From a virus, in the IMG/VR virus record IMGVR_UViG_3300032053_011786, positions 1-21,924 of that record: a stretch of DNA of 21,924 bases, one strand, 5' to 3'. How positions within the stretch are numbered: the first letter of the stretch is position 1; each line of letters begins with the position of its first letter. The position numbers and the translations under genes were made by a program. A model generated the notes under the pieces. That model made no database searches. It was not told the origin of the DNA and was given only the letters and a program-made list of their open reading frames with translations. This document shows, piece by piece, positions 15,458-21,924 of this stretch.

Positions 15458-16144
15458 ATGGAATGGACTGATTTATTACTTATATTTTCAAATTTATTTA
15501 TGCTATTGGCAATCTATGCTTCAATAAAAGAACAATATTTTATTGAAGGATGGGTATTATTCCAATCAATGGTAGTTTCAATGACATATCATGCACTATC
15601 GAGTTATAAAGATAGTCAACCCAAATTATATTCAACATTCCAATTTATTGATTTTTATTGTGCAATAATGGTTATGATTACATTATCAATATTTACAGCA
15701 AAAGTCCCAGAAAAATATAAAGGAATTCCCCTAAATATTCTTGGAACATTCAGCCTGTTCATGATTTTTTATGATGATTTTGGAATACGAGTTGAACTTA
15801 TTATAGCAGGTATTTGCTTTTTTATGGTCTTTGGAATATTTATTTTTAGAAAAAAATGTCCAGAATTCAAAAAACATAATTTAATCAAAGGAACAATATT
15901 TGCAATTAGTGGAATTGGATGTTTTCATATTACATATTATACGGATACTATCCCATATTGGATAACTCACACATTGTGGCATATTTTTATTATGACATCT
16001 GCATTCTATTTTTTACGAGTTCATGTTGTAACAGAAATAAAAGAAATTGGGAATAACGCACTTAGGCGCGTATCAAGTATTGAAAATTTTATTAGAAGTA
16101 GAATGACAAATAATATGGAAATGCATAATCTACAAGAATTATAG
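15458..16144 (+). CDS. Seven-helix membrane protein of the CREST / TMEM8-like superfamily, 228 aa
   Basis: About seven hydrophobic helices span residues 5-187. The pattern of polar residues inside them matches the CREST superfamily (alkaline ceramidase, PAQR receptor, Per1, SID-1, TMEM8): Ser41-x3-His45 in the second helix (SMTYHALSS), Asp65 in the third (QFIDFYCAIM) and His171-x3-His175 in the last (HTLWHIFIM). These residues are thought to hold a metal for lipid amide or ester hydrolysis. QFIDFYCAI and HTLWH most resemble the TMEM8/myomaker branch. A membrane lipid hydrolase or membrane-remodelling role is inferred; the branch is uncertain. The C-terminal tail (190-228) is cytosolic-looking and basic. 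No other giant virus example comes to my mind. Confidence 0.72.
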   Translation: MEWTDLLLIFSNLFMLLAIYASIKEQYFIEGWVLFQSMVVSMTYHALSSYKDSQPKLYSTFQFIDFYCAIMVMITLSIFTAKVPEKYKGIPLNILGTFSLFMIFYDDFGIRVELIIAGICFFMVFGIFIFRKKCPEFKKHNLIKGTIFAISGIGCFHITYYTDTIPYWITHTLWHIFIMTSAFYFLRVHVVTEIKEIGNNALRRVSSIENFIRSRMTNNMEMHNLQEL

Positions 16145-16147
16145 GAA

Positions 16148-16432
16148 TTATAATATTTTTTTTACATCGATCCACTCATCATCAGTGTTATCTATTGACT
16201 TCATTTCGACAACAATATCAACTGGAGACCATTTTGTCTTATCAAAATTTTGAAAACTACCATAATTTGTAACTATTTTTTTTGGCTCTTTTTGAACAAA
16301 TATTCGTTTCTTTTTATTATTATAATTATAATTTTCAATAATTTTTTTACGTAGATTTGAATAATATTCTGAATTGAATGTTCGATAAGTAACTAAATGT
16401 AATGGTCTTATATAGATTTTACCAACGTTCAT
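16148..16432 (-). CDS. Hypothetical basic protein, 94 aa
   Basis: I do not recognise this small protein. It is Lys/Asn/Tyr-rich in the middle (KKIIENYNYNNKKKRIFVQKEPKK) and acidic at the end (DNTDDEWIDVKKIL), with no membrane segment or cysteines. It starts at an ATG behind a very AT-rich tract and converges on the CREST gene with 3 bp between stop codons. The RIFVQK strand faintly recalls glycosyltransferase C-termini, but this is too weak to name. It may be a small orphan gene or the tail of a decayed one. Confidence 0.6.
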   Translation of the reverse strand: MNVGKIYIRPLHLVTYRTFNSEYYSNLRKKIIENYNYNNKKKRIFVQKEPKKIVTNYGSFQNFDKTKWSPVDIVVEMKSIDNTDDEWIDVKKIL

Positions 16433-16491
16433 TTTTATATTATATATATTATTATATAATACAATAATCTTTTAAGTTATTATATTATTTT

Positions 16492-17070
16492 CTAAAATTT
16501 ATTATCAACAAGCCATCTTCCAAAATCTCTATCGCTAGGATAATGAACGCCTCCAATAACGCGAATATTCGCACATCTCTCCGCAATAGCCTCCCATTCT
16601 TTTTTCTTTTCAGGCACCCATTGGGACAACATTTTTGCGGCATAATAAGCCTGAATTGCATGTCCAGATGGATAAGACGGCGTATTTGCAGTTGTAGAAT
16701 ACAATGCATCTATTATTACTGGAGCCACTTGTACAGGGCGCGCCCTATTGTAAAGTTTTTTGTAAAACATTATTTTCACAATTATTTTCCGAGATATAAC
16801 CTCTTTTTTCAATCGATTGAATTGTTCTTTCGAGATTTTACTCCTGAAGGCTTCCAATGGACTAGGATCAGTCAATTTGAAAAATTGGATGTCCTCTTGA
16901 GTCCTCTTCTGTATATAATCGCGGACTATTATCCCAATTTCGCGCCCATTATTGGGATAATGGTTCGTGATTGTAGGATACCAAATATAATATCGAACTG
17001 GTTGAAAAGATAATAAAATAAAATAAAGAAGGGCGACAAATGCGAAAAAATTGATTATCTTTTTATACAT
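16492..17070 (-). CDS. PAP2-superfamily phosphatase, membrane-anchored, 192 aa
   Basis: All three PAP2 active-site motifs are present: KxxxxxxRP (K104 to R111-P112, in KKLYNRARP), PSGH (134-137, with H137 as the acid/base) and the RxxxxxHxxxD block R170-H176-D180 in NIRVIGGVHYPSD. H176 would form the phospho-histidine intermediate. The N-terminus is a hydrophobic signal anchor (about 6-22), and the rest appears soluble, unlike multi-helix lipid phosphatases. The form resembles soluble acid phosphatases or haloperoxidase-like enzymes. Substrates could be lipid phosphates or other phosphoesters. It sits 16 bp downstream of the second fibre gene's promoter-distal end on the same strand, with its own AT-rich upstream region within that gap and beyond. 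Confidence 0.9.
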   Translation of the reverse strand: MYKKIINFFAFVALLYFILLSFQPVRYYIWYPTITNHYPNNGREIGIIVRDYIQKRTQEDIQFFKLTDPSPLEAFRSKISKEQFNRLKKEVISRKIIVKIMFYKKLYNRARPVQVAPVIIDALYSTTANTPSYPSGHAIQAYYAAKMLSQWVPEKKKEWEAIAERCANIRVIGGVHYPSDRDFGRWLVDNKF

Positions 17071-17086
17071 TCGTTCTACTAATCTA

Positions 17087-20000
17087 TTATAAGAAATTAT
17101 TATTCATGTACGTATAAGGTCCCCATTGTTTTACCTCAACTTCATCCTTTTCGGGCTCCACTTTAAAATCCGTGTCTTTCCGCTTCCCCTTAATTTCCCA
17201 ATAAAAGGGAATCCTAGAATTATACCGAGCATCAGTGTAGACCCGAATAATATTCTCGCGCTCCAATATTTCACCACCTAAGTGCGCAAATGGGCGCCCA
17301 ATTGGCGTCAATAGAATCGTAGATGACCCAGGCTCCACAATATGACAATAATAATCTGGCAATTTAATATCTACAAATTCACGGGCAGTCTGAATATCAG
17401 CCCGCCCACGGTAATAAACGTCCGCTGTTGCCCCCTCTAAGCAGGCATGCACCAAATATTTGCTGGGATAGACCGGGTGCTGGATCGTGAAATTTTTGAC
17501 TTGAACCTTCTTCCTTGTCAGCATATTACCATCATTGAAGGGCACCGCCTGCAATTGATCACCTTCCCATGCAAAAGCCACCTGATTCCCGATGCTATTT
17601 CCAACGCACCCAGTTTTCAGAATCGCTGCATTATTGCCCAGTTTATTATTGTATGTCGCAAAAGGCTTGCCATCCCCCGCCATTATTTCTCCTGCAGAAT
17701 AAATTGAGCCATCTTGAACTTGAACAACAAAATCATCACTTCCCATCTTTCGGTTGATGTTTTTATCCTCTGCATTCTCATCGCGCCCCAAATAGAGGAC
17801 TCCCTCTTCGTCTCCAATAGTTAATTTTATATTTTTCCCCATTTCTATCATTGATCGCCCTTCACCATTTTCTCCAGTAATCCGCGCATTTTTTATTCCT
17901 TTGCCGATCATCCGAAGCATTTCAGTAGTTCGATCATTTCCCTCTATGCAAAGTCCAATTCCTCCAGTGCTTCCAGCTGCTCCTCCATCTATAATATCAT
18001 TCATTTTCACATGAAGCCCTGATTTGGGAGAGATTGTTCCAATTCCCAACTTTCCACTGGTGATAAAATTATTTCCTTTTATACCTAGCTGATTTACAAC
18101 AATTTTTGTCTGATTTTCTGTAGGTGGCAGTGAACTGGTCGGCTGCCAATCAATTTTACTGAAATTCTTTGGAATAATAACGTCTAATAGCATGGATTCT
18201 AAATGAGTCATCCGGACTTTTGCGTACGTAGCACCTATGCGCCGATATACAACATACCCCTGGCACGCCACCTCCAAATCCCAGTCCAGATTGGCAAAAA
18301 TACTTTTTGCATCATCGCAAATTGCATACTCATCACTTGTTCTGTAATGCGATTCTTTCCCATCAGTATTCAGACTACAAATATAATATTGAACTACCAT
18401 ATTTTTCTCTTTCTCAAAAAAATCATCACTGTATTGGATAGTCACTTCAAAACGCTTAGGTGGGTAAACCTGAAATACCCCAGCGAATGTTTCCGCTTGA
18501 CACTCTACAACTGTGGAGGAGATTTTGCCACCACTTCCTCTATCTCCGCTACCACCATGGTTCGCTAATTGTAATTCACCATTTTTCCCAAATTTAAATT
18601 GCTTCTTATTCACCCGCAGCCCTAATTTTACATGATCACCTAATTGAATAGATTGTTGTTCAATATCAATACCACCTTCTGGCAAAATATGAATCCCCCG
18701 ATTCTCCAAATAATGATTGCCGATTTTTCCCGGTTGAATGCTCAATTTATCATCTTCTATTTTGAGAACCTTGTCATCGATACTCAAAGAAAAATTATTC
18801 CCAATTCTCTTTATTCCATGGATCCCCCCACAATTCTCCATTTTTGAAAAAATGTGGAAATTCACTGGTGATTCCCCCCAAATAAAATCATCAGTAAATT
18901 CAAAAACGAATCCAGTATTCCCAAATTTCTTCCCATTTCGCACAAATGTATAATAGCCTTTTAATTCATCTGAGCTCTTTTTATCACAAAAATCTCCTGT
19001 TCTTTGTAGAATAATCTTCTTTGTTTCTATCCCATCACTTATAACTTGATACACGCCATTTTGCCATTTATTAGCCTGGTTAATCAATAGGATCCGCTCA
19101 TTTACCTGTAATTTATAATCATCAAAAATATGAATCATTGTGTTTGACTTAAGGCTATCACTGATTCGCAAATGTAAATTCCTAGTTGTTTTGTCATAAT
19201 CTGCGTCAAAAGATTCTGTCGCAATACAGGAAACTGATTTCGCAATTTTCAATCCAGATAAATATCGATCTACATAGCGTTTATTAGCTGCATCCATGTC
19301 ATGGATTGGATCGCCCACATCTAATATTCGATGAAATGTCATTCCCATATCATTGCCAAAATTTTTATTCCATAGTTCTTGTCGGTCTTTTGTACTAACT
19401 AATTCACCTTCTAAGGGAGCCCTTTTCCCACATAAAAATTCAGCATTTAAATTGGGAATAACTGCAGATAGTCCATTTCCCATTAGGGTAATTTCATTTA
19501 CCTTCAGATTTTGAATAAATACTTCTCCATTCAAGTTAATATCGGCATTTCTTTCCATTGTTTTATAAAAAATATCACCAAATGCATTGATTTTGAGAAA
19601 ATCTTCATCTTTCGCTGTTTTCAGCCCTAAAATCGTATTATAAATAATAACGTCATAGTGCTTATTGGGCTCCATATGGGTGCTCATTTGGTACAAAGAT
19701 GCTACACGGATTTTGTCTCTAATTATTTCCAGTACTTGATAATATATTCCATCAATTCCGAGAATATCTTGACAATTCACAAAATCGGAAATACTCCCTT
19801 TTTCCATTTCAAAATACATGATTCCATCGCCCACATAAGGGACATTCTGGATAGTAAAATGAGGTAGCCCTTTTATTGTAACTCCATCCAGATGTTGATT
19901 TGCATGAAAGCCAATTTTCCCCATTTTATCAATACAAAAGTCATGGTTCACGCCAAAATCGAGGGCATCAGGATAAATGATTTTTCCCGCCAAATAAATA

Positions 20001-20209
20001 TGATTTACAAAATGATTCACACTTCCAATATTTATTTTACCGTTCTCTGTGGGAATAAGATGATTGGAATAATATACTGGACCCTTTAATTGAAGTCCCA
20101 ATTTGGGATCCCACTTCACGGATTCCTCCAATTTACCTAATTTGGACTCATTCTCTTCTACTTTTTTTCCATAATTTCTTAAATATTGTAATGTATCGCG
20201 TTCAGTCAT
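17087..20209 (-). CDS. Large fibre-like structural protein with phage tail-fibre modules, about 1040 aa
   Basis: The frame is open to 20341 but has no ATG there (TTG); the first ATG is at 20209, giving MTERDTLQYLRNYGKK and a short helical N-terminus. Modules, numbered from that start, are: a beta-rich region; DPIHDMDAANKRYVD (300-314), the phage fibre joint also present in the other fibre gene; a domain with NERILLINQ and NGVYQVISDG (370-392) followed by LQRTGDFCD, matching a receptor-proximal domain common in tailed-phage fibres; a Gly-rich hinge (552-562); GIGTISPKSGLHV (722-734); and a C-terminal domain with HPVYPSKYLVHACLEG, VYYRG and LPDYY (911-954) that, from memory, also occurs in other viral surface proteins. 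It is probably a trimeric virion fibre. Confidence 0.8.
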   Translation of the reverse strand: MTERDTLQYLRNYGKKVEENESKLGKLEESVKWDPKLGLQLKGPVYYSNHLIPTENGKINIGSVNHFVNHIYLAGKIIYPDALDFGVNHDFCIDKMGKIGFHANQHLDGVTIKGLPHFTIQNVPYVGDGIMYFEMEKGSISDFVNCQDILGIDGIYYQVLEIIRDKIRVASLYQMSTHMEPNKHYDVIIYNTILGLKTAKDEDFLKINAFGDIFYKTMERNADINLNGEVFIQNLKVNEITLMGNGLSAVIPNLNAEFLCGKRAPLEGELVSTKDRQELWNKNFGNDMGMTFHRILDVGDPIHDMDAANKRYVDRYLSGLKIAKSVSCIATESFDADYDKTTRNLHLRISDSLKSNTMIHIFDDYKLQVNERILLINQANKWQNGVYQVISDGIETKKIILQRTGDFCDKKSSDELKGYYTFVRNGKKFGNTGFVFEFTDDFIWGESPVNFHIFSKMENCGGIHGIKRIGNNFSLSIDDKVLKIEDDKLSIQPGKIGNHYLENRGIHILPEGGIDIEQQSIQLGDHVKLGLRVNKKQFKFGKNGELQLANHGGSGDRGSGGKISSTVVECQAETFAGVFQVYPPKRFEVTIQYSDDFFEKEKNMVVQYYICSLNTDGKESHYRTSDEYAICDDAKSIFANLDWDLEVACQGYVVYRRIGATYAKVRMTHLESMLLDVIIPKNFSKIDWQPTSSLPPTENQTKIVVNQLGIKGNNFITSGKLGIGTISPKSGLHVKMNDIIDGGAAGSTGGIGLCIEGNDRTTEMLRMIGKGIKNARITGENGEGRSMIEMGKNIKLTIGDEEGVLYLGRDENAEDKNINRKMGSDDFVVQVQDGSIYSAGEIMAGDGKPFATYNNKLGNNAAILKTGCVGNSIGNQVAFAWEGDQLQAVPFNDGNMLTRKKVQVKNFTIQHPVYPSKYLVHACLEGATADVYYRGRADIQTAREFVDIKLPDYYCHIVEPGSSTILLTPIGRPFAHLGGEILERENIIRVYTDARYNSRIPFYWEIKGKRKDTDFKVEPEKDEVEVKQWGPYTYMNNNFL

Positions 20210-20303
20210 TGTTCTCTGATTGGAACTATTTATTGAATTATTTTTAAATAATAATAAAAAATGATAAATATTTTCGCCCTCTTTTCCTATTCCAACAATA
20301 ACA
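20210..20303. promoter_or_regulatory. Divergent intergenic region between fibre and nuclease-like genes
   Basis: The 94 bp separate two divergent ATGs. The half next to the fibre gene holds an AT-only stretch (about 20227-20258, with attatttttaaataat) suited to a promoter. The half next to the nuclease gene is pyrimidine-rich (tcgccctcttttcctattcc) and lacks the TAAAT-ATG element seen at other genes. Confidence 0.4.
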
Positions 20304-21236
20304 ATGGAAAAAACACGATCCCTTTTGGTCCGACAGTTCAACTACGAGCTGGAGCGAATCCAGGACGAAGAAACCGACAATCTCAATATTTCCCAGGCGT
20401 TCGATGGAATCGGAAAATTCGGAGAAATCCTAACAACCGCCATTTTCGCCGGGAGCATCGGAAGTGCCAGCAAAGGCGGCTGCGCATTTGACAACCATTG
20501 CCTTCTTACTAACAAAAAAAGAGAGGTTAAAACATGCTGCATTATCCAGCCCAAAATCTGCAATTCATGTACACAAATCAACAAAGATAATGAGCAACCG
20601 TCTTCTGCTGCCGGAATTGTCAGCAGTATTCTTGCCGAAATAATAGAAAAAATTGCCGCACCATTGCTAGTGGATCCACCAGCACATCCCTCTCCTAATC
20701 AAACAAAGGTCCCTTTTTTTCAAAAGAGGTGCCTTTTCTGTGGGGAAACCGTGAATTTTAGTTATCCGAAGGATTCACGCTTCAGTATTGATTGCAAAGC
20801 ACACTTCATGTACGAATCCCAAATAGCGGAATATGTATTCCATTTGATTGATTACAAAGATGACAAGATCATTTTTGAAACTTTTGTTATTCAATCGGCG
20901 AACCGGTATTTCCGCCAGATGCTGAAGAATCAGCTGGAAAAAGGGGCTTCTGCACACTGTAATTTTCTGCCCAGGAGCCATGACTTTTATTCCAGCGCCC
21001 CAATTAAAATACTAGAAATTGTCTATACCAGGGACAAACAGGTCGCATCTTTTTTATTCAACCCAGAAAACCGCGAAATTTGTGAATATCCAGTGGAATT
21101 ATTATCCAAGGATCTCAAGAAGACTCTGAAATTGGATCCACAGAAGACGCATATTTCTTATGAGGAATTGGAAGACAAATTGGAGCCCAAAAAGAAGAAT
21201 TTTGGCAAGATAAGGGGCGCTGTAACTAGAAAATAG
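20304..21236 (+). CDS. Putative PD-(D/E)xK type II restriction endonuclease-like protein with zinc ribbon, 310 aa
   Basis: The N-terminal half has the restriction-endonuclease fold residues in good spacing: E41 in FGEILTTAI, then GSASKGGCAFDNH with D63, and ten residues on REVKTCC with E74-x-K76, the D-x(10)-ExK metal site. Cys86-x2-Cys89 (ICNSC) and Cys143-x2-Cys146 (RCLFCG) could form a zinc ribbon around a variable loop. The later block DSRFSIDCKAH (about 157-167) and NFLPRSHDFYSSAPIK complete a protein of usual restriction enzyme length. The 5' end is much richer in G+C than neighbouring genes (50% in 20341-20400), a sign of recent transfer. No methyltransferase lies beside it in this window. 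It might cut host or rival DNA; identity as an active enzyme is unproven. Confidence 0.6.
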   Translation: MEKTRSLLVRQFNYELERIQDEETDNLNISQAFDGIGKFGEILTTAIFAGSIGSASKGGCAFDNHCLLTNKKREVKTCCIIQPKICNSCTQINKDNEQPSSAAGIVSSILAEIIEKIAAPLLVDPPAHPSPNQTKVPFFQKRCLFCGETVNFSYPKDSRFSIDCKAHFMYESQIAEYVFHLIDYKDDKIIFETFVIQSANRYFRQMLKNQLEKGASAHCNFLPRSHDFYSSAPIKILEIVYTRDKQVASFLFNPENREICEYPVELLSKDLKKTLKLDPQKTHISYEELEDKLEPKKKNFGKIRGAVTRK

Positions 21237-21266
21237 ATAGCCATTTCAAAAAATTATTATAAAAAT

Positions 21267-21881
21267 TTAAAAAAAATATTTTTCATAATTACTATGAAAT
21301 TTAGTCCAAAAAATACCTACATTTTTTCCAGCTTTAAAAGCTTTATGACTATTTCCATCAGTATATAAAAAATTATATATTTGATCAATTGATATTTGAC
21401 CTTTTGAAATTGCTTCATATAAGTTATATTCCCATGTCTTATAAGCAGGATTACTATTAATATTTGAATTTAGCATTTCCAAAGTTACATTCATTAGTCT
21501 CGCAACATCTTCATCAGACATTTGTGAGTTTTGTTTTACAAGTCTAAATCTTTGCATATCATTTGCTGTATATTGATATACATTATTATCTTCTTTATAA
21601 ATTAATTGATAAGGTACAACTACACTACCTTGATTTACTAAATAACATTTTGAACAACTTTTTGAAAATTTTACACGTCTAAATGTATTAAAAAAAGTAT
21701 CTTGTGTTCCATCAATAAACTGTAATAGTTCACTTCCTTGTTTATTAATGGCTCTAGACATATTTTGTCTATTATTTTGTGTAAATGGTATCAATAAAAA
21801 TTCAATTGCCCCCCCCCTCATAATCGTTTTTTTAGTATATTTCCTTTTTCCAGAATTAACCATAATATATTTATAATACAT
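21267..21881 (-). CDS. Hypothetical AT-rich protein with poly-G tract, 204 aa
   Basis: I do not recognise this protein. The N-terminus is basic (GKRKYTKKTIMRGG) followed by a hydrophobic stretch AIEFLLIPF, a look seen at the start of many giant-virus proteins. KSCSKCYLVNQG (about 74-85) has a CxxC pair, and the C-terminal half is helical (DEDVARLMNVTLEMLNSNI). The gene is very AT-rich (22% G+C in 21541-21600), except for a G9 run inside codons 21-24. An in-frame ATG at residue 7 (21863) sits behind tattataaatatatt and may be the true start. It converges on the nuclease-like gene, with 30 bp between stop codons. Confidence 0.68.
   Translation of the reverse strand: MYYKYIMVNSGKRKYTKKTIMRGGAIEFLLIPFTQNNRQNMSRAINKQGSELLQFIDGTQDTFFNTFRRVKFSKSCSKCYLVNQGSVVVPYQLIYKEDNNVYQYTANDMQRFRLVKQNSQMSDEDVARLMNVTLEMLNSNINSNPAYKTWEYNLYEAISKGQISIDQIYNFLYTDGNSHKAFKAGKNVGIFWTKFHSNYEKYFF
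21809..21817 (-). repeat. Homopolymer run of nine G inside a coding region
   Basis: On the minus strand the run reads ATGAGGGGGGGGGCA, encoding MRGGA near the N-terminus of the last gene. In a gene otherwise about one-fifth G+C such a run is unusual and is a typical slippage site. It could also be a sequencing or assembly weak point. Confidence 0.9.
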
Positions 21882-21924
21882 AAAATTATTATTCTTAAAG
21901 ATACATATTTTTATCTTTTTCTCT

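Noticed and set aside
16148-16432. Glycosyltransferase family 61 C-terminal fragment
   Set aside because: Only a short KKRIFVQK-like strand is reminiscent; nothing else supports it.
16543-17013. 156-residue plus-strand frame opposite the PAP2 gene
   Set aside because: It mirrors the conserved PAP2 motifs on the other strand, has no upstream element and no recognisable domain.
18203-18568. 121-residue plus-strand frame opposite the second fibre gene
   Set aside because: It is a by-product of the fibre gene's codon pattern; several similar shadows occur across both fibre genes.
20210-20341. Extension of the second fibre gene to 20341
   Set aside because: The first codon there is TTG and the extra segment overlaps the start of the divergent nuclease-like gene; the ATG at 20209 precedes a sensible N-terminus.
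1-21924. tRNA, rRNA or riboswitch
   Set aside because: No cloverleaf-like GC-rich segment with a T-loop motif, and no rRNA core sequence, was seen by eye in the gaps between genes.

Overview
The window looks like a piece of a large eukaryotic DNA virus genome (Nucleocytoviricota, plausibly Imitervirales/mimivirus-like, although no hallmark gene such as major capsid protein or PolB is present to fix the lineage). The reasons are AT-rich DNA, tightly packed genes on both strands, no ribosome binding sites, AT-rich elements directly against start codons, and a gene mix typical of these viruses: a replication factor C-like subunit, a FEN1/XPG nuclease, a J-domain protein, a SWIB/MDM2 protein, a PAP2 phosphatase, a CRAL-TRIO protein and a collagen-like protein. 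There are about 20 genes. No tRNA, rRNA, CRISPR array or insertion sequence is visible, and no stretch over 300 bases lacks a gene.

Left part (1-2960): an unrecognised acidic protein, a membrane-anchored collagen-like/lectin-like protein, a small CRAL-TRIO lipid-binding protein, and a Pro/Gln/Tyr/His repeat protein. Simple repeats are dense here: a 9-bp repeat carrying stop codons, a 32-bp repeat array that begins in the last codons of a gene, and a long 12-bp coding repeat.

Middle (2958-8660): a same-strand run of zinc-finger protein, RFC-like subunit, J-domain protein, zincin-like metallopeptidase and FEN1-like nuclease, closed by a convergent SWIB gene. This is mostly DNA replication, repair and chaperone machinery. 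Several start codons are preceded directly by a TTAT..TAAAT element, here called the TAAAT-ATG element.

Right part (8738-21924): the accessory region. Two very large minus-strand genes (895 and about 1040 aa) encode fibre-like proteins built from bacteriophage tail-fibre modules. The first has 32 uninterrupted 10-residue repeats and a C-terminal tail-collar-like domain. Between them lies a strikingly AT-rich pair, a 941-aa helicase/Z1-like ATPase followed 15 bp later by an HNH nuclease, which resembles a restriction or defence module. Then come a seven-helix protein with the CREST hydrolase signature, a small unknown gene and a PAP2 phosphatase. Divergent from the second fibre gene is a relatively GC-rich gene with a PD-(D/E)xK restriction-endonuclease-like core and a zinc ribbon. 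No DNA methyltransferase is visible beside either nuclease locus. The last gene is unrecognised and has a run of nine G near its 5' end.

The most interesting combination is two candidate nuclease systems, one unusually AT-rich and one unusually GC-rich, placed beside phage-like fibre genes. This suggests an accessory region for attachment and for conflict with other DNA (host, virophage or rival virus). That functional reading is inference from domains and context.
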